Assembly (NCBI GenBank): GCA_013368315.1
Contig: JAACJM010000004.1
Span: 930,001 to 994,000 of the forward strand
DNA from: Tetrapyrgos nigripes
Taxonomy: Eukaryota; Basidiomycota; Agaricomycetes; Agaricales; Campanellaceae
Reading direction: 5' to 3'
Length of the DNA: 64,000 nucleotides
The position numbers and the translations under genes were made by a program. Shown here piece after piece: positions 11,711-21,083 of the stretch (positions within the stretch are counted from its first letter, which is position 1; each line of letters starts with the position of its first letter). The notes beneath the pieces were generated by a model. That model made no database searches, had not been told where the DNA came from, and worked only from the letters and a program-made list of their open reading frames with translations.

Positions 11711-11950
11711 TCTCGGTTTTTTTCTCTTGTTTGTTTTACTACGTTACGAGTGACTCTGTACTTGCGACCCCCCCACCCTCGTCATTCCTTACTGTCAACT
11801 AGTACTCTATGGACATCTTCAATCGATTAAGCCTCGGCTTTTTTCTCTTGCTTGTTTTACTACATTATGAGTGACTCTAAGTACTTGCGACCCCCCACCC
11901 TCGTCATTCCTTACCGTCAACTAGTATCATATGCACATCTTCAATCGATT
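11711..11950. repeat. Tandem duplication of a ~119-bp unit
   Basis: The segment 11711-11828 is repeated at 11832-11950 with a handful of substitutions and one short indel. Landmarks in both copies are TTTTTTCTCTTG, GAGTGACTCT, the C-run followed by ACCCTCGTCATTCCTTAC, GTCAACTAGTA and CATCTTCAATCGATT. It lies just 3' of the lyase gene and probably affects only its 3' UTR or downstream region. Confidence 0.85.
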
Positions 11951-12817
11951 TTTGGTTGGAATGCTAGCGCCGACGGAAGAAGTGAACGTCTATCACGCTG
12001 GCTTCGTTAGCGATCTCGTTTACCCGCAATCATCCATAGCTAGCTTGAAGAACGCACGCACTTGTTATTGGCGATAGAATAATATATGTAACGAAGTGTG
12101 TAGGATACAAGAGAGACCAGCGGAGTAACTATAGAAATATATAAAGGAGTTTATCGAATGTGGCATGTGCCCAGAACGACGTGCCACTCCGAAAATGGCT
12201 ACACAGCCGTAGACAAGTACAGTCTACGGAAATAAAGACGAGAACGACGGAATAATGAATGTGGACGAAATGTGAGAGAGAGGTGAATTAAGACGATAAC
12301 TATACACAACCGAAGGCGAAGGCAAAAAGAATGCGAGAGACAGAGCAAAGGGGTGACTGAGGAAACTGCGGAGATAGCAGATCGACGATATATAATAGAT
12401 ATATGAGAAGGAAAGCATCTGTAAGGATATAAGTACTGATGTCTAGACGACAAGCAGGTAATAAGATATGGAGACAAGAGACTGGTTAACAACCAAGGAA
12501 TCATACAGCTGAGAACGAGGGTAGTAATATACAGTAGATCGAAGGAGCGTAGAGGGTATTCTGAATGGGTGAAACGAGAGGGGAACGACCGGAGAGACAG
12601 ACCAGATATGTACGAGACAAGAAAATGAAGGACGAAGGATACAGTATGTCAACGAGTGAACCAAACGTGGGTATAGAGAAAACGCTGAGCGGGCGTATGA
12701 ATAGTAGACTAGAGAAACAGATAAGGATATCAAGACCATGGTAACGGCTACACTGTTCTGTATGCGTTCAAGTATGCTCAAAGCTTGTCATTTTTAAAAC
12801 CTCGCTTTCTGCAAGGA
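11951..12817. other. Intergenic between convergent genes
   Basis: Purine-rich on the + strand (GAGA/AAGA-like) from about 12200 to 12750. Frames exist on the - strand, but their composition (Leu/Ser/Tyr/Arg) is that of a pyrimidine-rich shadow. I see no domain, splice pattern or start context. Confidence 0.5.
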
Positions 12818-14375
12818 TCAGAATTCAAGAAATCGATATGTGATTGGGTCAATAAGACGATTCGTTGGTGATGAATCCTCTCTGATGATGCCTGGAACGT
12901 CTTCTGCAGGGGGAAGTGGAAGATGTAGGAAATGACGTGTGTCGTCACTAGACGACGTATGAGGAATGATAGGTGCCTTCACAACCTGGGATTAGTACAA
13001 GCATTAGCAAGGATGGCGTGAGCACTTACATTGATTTCCCGTCTTTCCAACGCATCCCAATCTACCCCTCTGAACCAGGGGTGGTCCAAAATATCCTGCG
13101 GGCCTCCAATCATATTTCCCAGTCTCTGTGTACGATCTGGGTTCAAAAATGCCTGGACTAGGCTCTTTGAGAGAGAGTCCATGCTTCGGGGCCAGTGAAT
13201 ACGGCCACTAAGGATCTTTTCATAGATCCCATACGCAGATTCGTCATAGAACGGTGGGTACCCCACCAACATCTCATAACAGAGCACTCCACAAGCCCAC
13301 CAGTCTGCAGCTTTTCCGTGACCGTCGGATTGGATAATCTCTGGCGCCAAATATTCTGGAGTTCCGCACAAAGTCCAAGTTCTGTCATCGACAATTTTAG
13401 CAAAGCCAAAATCTGTGAGTTGCAAATAGCCCCGAGAATCAAGAAGGAGATTCTCTGGTTTCAGATCTCGGTAAATGATGTTGAAGGAGTGCAGGTACTT
13501 GAGAGCTAGGATGATGGTGGCGAGGTAAAACCGTGTCACGTCAGGAGAAAATCGCTGGGCTCGTCGGAGATGAGTGAAGAGCTCGCCACCAGGGACGTAA
13601 GACATGAGCATGTAAACGTTAAGGCTGTCTTGGAATGTCGCGAAAAGGTCTACGATGAAGGGGTGCTGGACGCGAGAGAGGATGTACCGTTCGGCATTGA
13701 CATGCTCTACTTGCTTGAGACGGACAATCTCTGACTTGCGAAGAACCTTCATTGCATAGTGACTGTTGCTTGCTGGATTGCTTGAACCATCACGGTGACG
13801 AACGAGGAGGACGCGAGCGAACGTTCCCGTTCCTAGACAAAAATGAGTCTCAGAACTCATACATGCAATGTCGGAGACATACCAAGGGTTCCCCTGACTT
13901 CAAAATCTGTCAACCTGAGGCCATCCCTCTGCAGATGAACCTCCTCGTTCTCTAGCAACCTTTCCGGGTGTTGTCCTTCGGGGCCAGCAGAACGCGGAGG
14001 GGTCGTCACGTTGGCAACGTTCGTCCGGATAGCGTGCGGTACGCTAGGTGTAGCAAGAGACCTCTCTGGCCCGCTATACCTAGGTTCTCCATCTATGACC
14101 ACGTCATCATCCTCATCCATAATATCCTCCACCTCGTCCATGGGAATATCCAGATCATCATCCATGCCTACATCGCCCCGCTCTATGTGGTCCGGAGACA
14201 TTGGCGGAGTGATTGGTGCGTTTGGGTTGACAGGGGTGGCCGAGTCCCGACGAAGAGGAGTACTGCTTGTGAGCGAGTGACGAGGAGTTGTTCTGATGGA
14301 ATGAAGGGGATTTTCAGGATGAAGATGGGAATTTGAAGGAGAACGAGGTATGACGAGGCCAGGCAGGGTGGACAT
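12818..14375 (-). CDS. cAMP-dependent protein kinase catalytic subunit
   Basis: Three exons. The first ATG in frame is at 14375 (MSTLPGLVIPRSP); a codon at 14384 that would lengthen it is TTG. The N-terminal 165 or so residues are Ser/Pro-rich and then very acidic (MDEVEDIMDEDDDVV). The kinase core begins LTDFEVRGTLG, and the P-loop GTGTFARV is completed across an intron near 13840-13890. It has AMKVLRKSEIVRLKQVEHV, YRDLKPENLLLD, DFGFAK and the activation loop WTLCGTPEYLAPEII, all typical of AGC kinases and PKA. Another intron follows REIN, and the last exon supplies the C-tail ending in YRFLEF at 12818, a hydrophobic motif like PKA's terminal FxxF. PKA mediates nutrient and mating signalling after cAMP releases the regulatory subunit. 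Confidence 0.92.
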
Positions 14376-14537
14376 GGCTGCCAAAGGGGGGCAGGGAAAG
14401 GATACAGAATCAGGTGCACTGGATCGGTCGACTTTTTACAGCGCAGCTGTATTCAAGAGAAAAAAGTCAACCTTGATCATTTATTTGGTCTTCTTAACAA
14501 CACAACACTTTCGGCACTGATACACTTTGGAGTTATA

Positions 14538-15757
14538 CTAGATAACGGCAAAACTAACCAAACCGTACAGACCATTCAAGATCCTGAACTCTCCTTCCTC
14601 ACCAGCCCCAGCAGCCACATAGAGGGGGACAAAGTGGTCTTCCCTGGGATGACAAGCTCGGAAACCTTCGTGTTTCGTCAAGTCGTACAACGCCTGCTTG
14701 CGGGCTGCGGGCTGTCAAAAAATCAATACCCGTCGCAAAAGAAATCACTTGAAAAATCACTCACATCAGGTTTCGCCAGTGCATCCAAAGTGGCTTGATG
14801 GAAAGCGTGATGAGTGGGCTTTGCCGTGTCGGGATGGAACGCCTGAAAATCGCGCAAATTGTGGATGGGTAATCCACCAGATAGAACAAGAACCCCTTCT
14901 TTTCGAAGTGCGCGGACAGCTTCACCCAACTTCCAGTTGCTCTCTGGAGTGAGTCTGGAATCGATGGAAGCCGCGATGACGGGTGTATCTAATTCCTCTC
15001 CGAACATAACGCGGAAGGGAACGAAGACACCATGATCAAGTCCTGGAGCCCCGCGGCCGTCTCTCCCATCTTCCCCGCGAGGTTCGAGTTTGTTGGTGAT
15101 GCGAGCAAGGTAGCCGGCCTATCGACGATGAGAAGCATGTCAATCAGAAAACGTAGAAAACACGTACATCTTTGAACAGTTGGACAACCCTTTGAGAAAC
15201 AGCAGAATCGCCGCGGGATTTAAATTTCAGCTTGTACAATTCCGGCGGGAAACCGTAATAATCCATTAGAAGAGGGTTTTCGTCCCCATAGTCAGTCACT
15301 GATAAAGATAAGTATGTTGCTTAAGAAAATTATAGTGTTACATACCAAGTCGTTCGCCCATGGTTTCCCAGTGTGCACTGAAGACCACGATAGCCTTTGG
15401 CTTATACTTCTCCAATAGAACGGGTCCAAAGTCCTTCAAGAAGTTGTAGAGAGGCCCGTCAGCTCCCTGGTACGATTGCAGGCCTGAGAACCCCGAAGAA
15501 CTTCCCGGCGGAAATGCCAATACGGGACTGCCGTGAGCAAAGAAGAAAGCAGGGATATTGTCTGGAGTAGCTGGGAGTGAAGCAAGGGCTGCACGCCAGG
15601 CTTCCTGATTTAGAGGAATAGAAGTGGACGACATTGTCGATAGAAATGCGAGAGGCTGTCTGAACCTAGAAAAGAACTGGAAAGATCTAGAGAACAGGAT
15701 GGCTTGTGCTGCTGCTAAGGCGAAGAATATGAGAGTAACTTTGATGTACGAGGGCAT
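14538..15757 (-). CDS. LigB/DODA-type extradiol ring-cleavage dioxygenase
   Basis: Four exons. Metal-ligand motifs of the class III extradiol family are present: AFFFAHGSPVLAF, VVFSAHWET (after an intron GERL joins VTDYGDENPLLMDYYGFPPE), and GLDHGVFVPFRVMFGE. Further marks are PVIAASIDSRLTPESNWKLG, LVLSGGLPIHNLRDF and a C-terminal exon with EDHFVPLYVAAGAGEEGEF ending GLVSFAVI. The YgiD/plant DODA group opens catechol rings with non-haem Fe or Zn. The first ATG (15757) gives a hydrophobic N-terminus (VTLIFFALAAAQAILF), a signal or membrane anchor; a second ATG about 40 residues later (MSSTSIPLNQEAW) would give a cytosolic form. It is divergent from TFB3, 130 bp away. The true substrate cannot be inferred. 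Confidence 0.88.
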
Positions 15758-15887
15758 GTAGTAGCGGGTTGCATTTATAGATGGTTTTATTAGCAGCCCC
15801 TAAGCAAGTATTAGGAACTGTTTGTCAGAAAAGCAATTGCTGACATACCCGCGGATGTGTTGACGTGATTGTTCTTACACTCTCATC

Positions 15888-17268
15888 ATGTCCAGTTATG
15901 GAGGCTGGCTACGAGGCAAGACCGTCAAAAAAGGTGCTGCTTCGTCTTCCAGTGTCAATACACGCTCTTCGACTCCTCATGTCCAAAGCACATCAACAAC
16001 CATCTACGGCGGTGGAATCAAAGATCCTTCAGGTCGAGTGACAGAGTACTTTGTCCGTTAAACCTCATCTGCCTCAAATACCCTACTCATGCTTTATTTC
16101 TTACAGTCCATGGAGGACCAATGTCCGGTCTGCAAAAGTGACAGATATCTGAATCCAAAACTCCGCCTACTCGTCAGTACCTGCTACCATAAAATGCATG
16201 TCTTGTCTATTCTCCTTATTCTTATGCGCGTCTTGACTGGCGTTTTTAGGTGCGAGTCGTGTATAGACCGGTTATTCACCCTCGGGCCCGCACCTTGCCC
16301 GATATGTTCCAAGGTTTTGCGCAAGTTGGCGTTTTCACCGCAAACGTTTGAGGATCTGGAGGTGGAAAAGGAGGTAGCGATACGGCGGCGGTTGGCGAAG
16401 GAGTGAGTCGTGTTTTGACCGTGTCTGTGGTTTTGAGCTCACTGCGTACGCTAGGTTTAACAAGAGACTCGAAGATTTTGACGATTTGAGGGACTACAAT
16501 GACTACCTTCAAGAAGTGGAAGATATAGGTGCGTCCAAGTGCCTGGTTCTCGCTATTCCAAGTCTCACCTTCTACTCAGCATTCAACCTCATAAACAACA
16601 TTGATGTACCACAAACCGAAGCCAAGATCCAGGCCTACAAGGCCGCTAATGCAGCTCTCACTGCTGCAAACATCCAACGTGAAGAAGCCTATGCCCTCGC
16701 TCTAAAAGAACAAGAAGATTTCGACCGTCGCGAACGAGAAGCTCGTGCTGCGCAACTCGTACAAGAACAAGAACAAGAACGTCTAGAACGCGAACGCGAA
16801 CAAAACGAGCTCATCTCCAAACTCGAAACTAGTGGCAAAGACGCTAAAAAGCTAGTCGCCAAAGCTCGTTTATCTCAACAAAAACGTCAATCAGCGCGTG
16901 CGAGTGAAAAGTCTGTGTTGAGTGGTGGAATGGGTTTTGGAGCGGATTATGCCAAATTGTTGAAGGCTAGGACGAACAAGGCCAAGACGAGTGTACCGGA
17001 TGAACCGCATGTGCCTTTGCAGGATGATTGGTATGGTTATGAGGATTTGTATGTCCTTCGGCCTAGCTACGATGATATATTTAGCGAGGCTGTGAGGAAG
17101 GATAGGGAAGGGATTATGAGGGCTGGAGGTTACATGGTGGAAGAGGCTTGGAATAGAGCTCTGAGAAGTGCAATGGCTGGCTTGGAGCTTGAACCTTTAG
17201 TGGGTCTGCAGACGGAAGAACCACCTTTGTCTGCAGTGGATGCAGGCGGGGATGTTATCATGGCTTAG
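15888..17268 (+). CDS. TFB3: CDK-activating kinase assembly factor MAT1 / TFIIH subunit TFB3
   Basis: Five exons. Exon 1 (15888-16052) encodes a Ser-rich leader, MSSYGGWLRGKTVKKG ... RVTEYF. After a 54-bp intron comes SMEDQCPVCKSDRYLNPKL, the start of the C3HC4 RING finger, which continues over an intron as YHKM|CESCIDRLFTLGPAPCPIC. All eight zinc ligands can be placed. Next are FSPQTFEDLEVEKEVAIRRR, NKRLEDFDDLRDYNDYLQEV and AFNLINNIDVPQTEAKIQAY, then a long Glu/Arg-rich coiled coil. A C-terminal hydrophobic section, DDWYGYEDLYVLRPSYDD, closes the protein. TFB3/MAT1 bridges the CDK7-cyclin H kinase module to core TFIIH in transcription and repair. The leader before the RING is longer than in yeast. 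Confidence 0.92.
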
Positions 17269-17346
17269 GTTATTAATTCTAGATGGACATGTTCATGTAT
17301 GTATAGTGTAAAATACATATTCCCAGGTAAACGGTATAGAACTACT

Positions 17347-19279
17347 TCAAATCCTCTCGCTTCTTAACACCTTCCTATCCATCCTGTCAAGAATTGTGAG
17401 GGGTTCAGTCAACGGGAAGTAAAGTATTTGATACTTGTTCTTTTGCCTGCGAACAGTCAGAAATTTGAAGAGTATTGACAAGATGAGACTAACTTTACTC
17501 GATTGTTCTCCCAACGGAAGAACTTGAGCACGTCAATGAACAAAGGATCTTCGCCCTCTTGGCCTTTCTTCCACGAAAATGTTGATTTCTTGGGTCCCGA
17601 AGCTTTGGTCTCCGAAACAAAGACAATCTCATCATCATCTTCGTTATCACCAACTGTGATCGGTCTAACATCGTCATCGTCATCTTCGTCCACCCAAGCA
17701 GCGTCATCTTCGACATTCTCTTCTTTCGCAGAAGCAGCATGATGGCCCGCTCCTGTTCCTGTCTTTATACGTTTATTTGACGCGCTACTTGCGTTGGATT
17801 TGGAACTAGTAGCAAGAGGGGAGTCTCGTCGCTTAATGGGTGGATCAGAAGTCGTAGAATCGGGATCAGACGAGGACTTGAAGGCAGATAGAGCAGCTCT
17901 TCGAATTTGTTTACTCGGCACCCTGAGAACATGGCAATGTACATCAGAAGACCGAAGAACTTTGGAGTGCACCAACGCACCTAGATGGATCAAATACCAG
18001 TAAATTGACTGTACTGTTCTTTGTCAGCTCATAACCCACTACGGTTCGTGAGTGACCATTATTCTGCACTATTATAGGCATTAAAGAGGTACATCGGACA
18101 GGTGATGCTCCAGTCAAGGCATTGTTAATGTTCGTGGCGCCAGAAGTGCTTGCTTTACGGTATCCATCGAAATACTGGACTATCCAGTCCGTAAGTGGCG
18201 CTATGCCTTGATAGACAGATGAATCACAGGGAGTGGAAGAATCTCTAGCCACGCACCTCTATCATCTAGGTCAATGTCGATGAGCTCGGTTCTGTGGAGA
18301 AAAATAAGTGATGCAATTTGGAATTCGGAAACTCGCAGCGTACGGTATTCCGCGATAAACAAAAGCGGTACACAAATCTGTTCACTGATCAGTCAACGAT
18401 ACTAATTATGAGCAAGAAGCGAGCCACCTGAAGTGCCGATCCATTTTGAAGTATTTACTAACTTCTTGAGTTGTTCATATCCTTCCTTGTCGAAACCTAC
18501 GATAGTCTTAGTGGCAGGACCAAGGCAAAGATAAGAGATTCACCGTCTTTCCAAGCAACTTCAATCCATCTCTGCAAGTTGCGTATCCCAGGTGAGATAG
18601 GTCCATCTAGAAGAGCGAAATACATAGGTTGTGATTGTTGGTCCATAAGAGCGGCGCATGTCATTAAAAAATTGCGATAACTGGGAGATAACTTAGATAT
18701 CAGATTGGTCGAGTAAAAGACAACACATACCCGCATCCCCATGTAAGATCCCAATTCTGTCGGTTAACGTGTATCGCTCTATCGTAGCAAAGAACAGCCC
18801 TGCGGGTAGTGCCCTTTGCGTGAGATTTCGTGAGGGCTTTCTTCAGGAGTGGGATCATGCCTGAGTATACAGTTGAGTGCCCATAGCTCCTACCTGGTAA
18901 ACTACAGACCTGGTGTAAAGTTTGGAGGCGGAGGTGTTTGTAGAGAAGGATACCAGAAGACGTCTCGCCCCTCTTCGCTCCAATTCAGTGATGACTTCCA
19001 TTTCTTCTTTCGTACAGGACTAGGAGGAGCCTTGAAGCTCCCACTTTGCTTTGTAGGAGGAGAAGGCTTGAGGACGCCATACGGCCTAGATGATAGACCA
19101 CCTGGAAATATTTAGACAAATTGAAAGAGTCCTTCAGCTGGTTGAGAAGCTGTTCACTGACTACTGGATGCTTCCTGTAATTCTCCTTTGAAATGGGTTT
19201 CATAGTGTAGTTCACGAGAATTGAGGGACAGGTCGTCTAGTGGCATGAAGCATAGTTGGCATCTTACTGACTGGGACAT
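17347..19279 (-). CDS. ZUP1: ZUP1/ZUFSP-like deubiquitinase, peptidase family C78
   Basis: About nine short exons, reconstructed by splicing. Start at 19279: MSQSVRCQLCFMPLDDLSL, a C2H2 zinc finger (C-x2-C ... H-x3-H). A linker with WSEEGRDVFWYPSLQTPPPP leads to GMIPLLKKALTKSHAKGTTR, RAVLCYDRAIHVNRQNWDLT and the catalytic-Cys motif WGCGYRNFLM, with an intron inside it. Then GIRNLQRWIEVAWKDG, KWIGTS and DLCTAFVYRGIPYAA follow. The presumed catalytic His (NNGHSRTVVGYE) and Asp (LLVFDPS) are 21 residues apart, matching my memory of the human ZUP1 triad. A charged insert of about 150 residues precedes the last strand, KYQILYFPLTEPLT. ZUP1 cleaves K63-linked ubiquitin chains at DNA-damage sites. 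It shares a promoter with a proteasome gene. Confidence 0.87.
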
Positions 19280-19419
19280 TGGTGGACGTGAAGGAAATAA
19301 ATGGCGGCCGGCACGCGTCGACGCGATTGCTGATCACGTGTGTCGTTTAGTCAGCGACATTGAGAGGGTCGACGCGCGTACTTACCCCCTTCTTAACACA
19401 CTAACCAGTCCTTCTCGCA
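19280..19419. promoter_or_regulatory. Bidirectional promoter, ZUP1-like / proteasome alpha4
   Basis: Only 140 bp separate the two divergent start codons. It contains a perfect 12-bp palindrome CGCGTCGACGCG near 19313-19324, a related GTCGACGCGCG near 19370-19380, and an E-box-like TCACGTG near 19336. Two copies of the same GTCGACGCG core in so short a promoter suggest a shared factor site; its identity is unknown. Confidence 0.55.
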
Positions 19420-20668
19420 ATGTCCAGGTCGTACGATCGAGGTATATATGATTTGTCTGGACTTGAAGTGAAGCTCACATCCTTTACCATAGCTCTTACC
19501 GTCTTCTCCCCCGATGGCCATTTGTTCCAGGTCGGTCAGAATCGCGTCAAATATACATCCAGGTGTTGATCTAAACATAATTAGGTCGAATATGCGTTAG
19601 AGGCCGTTAGGAAGGGTACATGCGCTGTGTGTCTCTCATCACTGTCTGTGTCCCGACACCAAAACTAACCGACACTTCAGGTTGGCGTTCGTGGCAAAGA
19701 TGTTGTAGTACTAGGTGTGGAGAAGAAATCTGTTCTTCAACTTCAAGATCCCCGCACAGTCAGAAAGGTTGTTATGTTAGATGATCATATCTGTCTTGCT
19801 TTTGCTGGTGTGTGCAATCAATGCGGTCTATTGTCGTGAAGTCGTCTAATACTTTTGGATATTAGGTCTTACGGCAGATGGAAGAGTCTTGATTGACAAA
19901 GCTAGGATAGAATGCCAGAGTCACCGTCTCACTGTCGAAGATCCAGTTACTGTGGAGTACATTACCAGACACGTTGCTGGTATTCAACAAGTATGTGGTT
20001 TACCAGTTTTGAAAGTACAGTCTAGCTCAATATCAGTCTTCTATATAGCGATACACGCAATCCGGTGGTGTTCGACCATTTGGTATTTCAACATTGATCG
20101 TAGGATTTGACCCCCATGACACCAAACCTCATCTTTACCAAACGGAACCCAGTGGGATATATAGTGCTTGGAAGGTATGATTACAGCCCCGACGAAAGTC
20201 TCTGTATGCTCAGACTTTTTCCTTTGTCCAGGCCAACGCGATCGGTCGTTCTTCAAAAACTGTCCGCGAATTCCTTGAAAAGAATCACAAAGACGACCTG
20301 TCGAGGGAGGAGGCGATCAAGCTAACAGTCAAAAGCTTGTTGGAAGTTGTACAGACCGGTGCCAAAAACATCGAGATCAGTGTAATGGAGAGTTATGGAA
20401 AGATTACGGTGCGTTTAACTATCTTGATTCCTAGCCCGACTCTCATTTCTTTCATAGAATCTGGATCTGGAACAGATTGAGGGAATAGTGACCGAGATCG
20501 AGAAGGAAAAGGAAGCAGGTAAGTGTTTTCTGCTTATGACTGACCAATGCTGTCGTTCACATTCCTACAGAGGCCGAGAGAAAGCGTTCAAGACTGGCTG
20601 CGACCGCGGCAGGCCAAGCAGCCATGACATCGCGGGCAACAGAGGGAGGCCAAGGTTCAGAACAGTAG
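19420..20668 (+). CDS. PRE6: 20S proteasome subunit alpha type 4 (alpha4)
   Basis: About eight exons, the first very short. MSRSYDR is spliced to [13 protein letters not shown], then [14 protein letters not shown] and [20 protein letters not shown]. This gives the N-terminal alpha-subunit signature ([18 protein letters not shown]). [39 protein letters not shown] and [20 protein letters not shown] follow. The next exons give [20 protein letters not shown] and [20 protein letters not shown], and a Lys/Glu- and Ala-rich C-tail ends EGGQGSEQ at 20668. Alpha subunits form the outer rings of the 20S core and gate the chamber; they are not catalytic. The best match in detail is alpha4 (PSMA7/Pre6). 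Length is about 250 residues, normal for the family. Confidence 0.92.
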
Positions 20669-21083
20669 AAGTTAATTTGTACATTGTTTTTCGTTCTTAC
20701 TTGAATCGGAATTTGAGCAACCGAGTTGAGTAAGCTAGCCGTTTCGCATTGTGCTAGACAGGACTCTTGAGACAGCAATATAGAAAGAAGGGTAGACGCG
20801 ATGTACTTGTAACTGGGACTGGGACCGCTTGACCATGGGGTGTGTAATTGAACTCAAAGCTCTAGCGTTCAAAATGTTATTCTGGTAAAAATCAGATATC
20901 AGAGAACAAGTCAAACCTGGGGCAGAAAATCAGTGATTTCTGTGAGGACCGCCGGACATGATATCAGAAAGTAAAGAAGGATTTTGAGTGCCTACCGTCG
21001 GGAAATTTGAAAGAGATCGGTGGCTGTGTTGACAGACTATATTTCGTCTGCGTCAGGCGTACGTGTTCAATCACCCTTTCTTC
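20669..21083. other. Intergenic, tandem genes
   Basis: About 415 bp of 3' flank and promoter. I see no ORF, hairpin or repeat that stands out. Confidence 0.45.

Noticed and set aside
12199..12781. Frames on - strand rich in Ser, Leu and Tyr
   Set aside because: They result from a purine-rich + strand tract and lack any conserved pattern.
14376..14384. Longer N-terminus for the PKA gene
   Set aside because: The upstream codon is TTG; the first true ATG in frame is at 14375.
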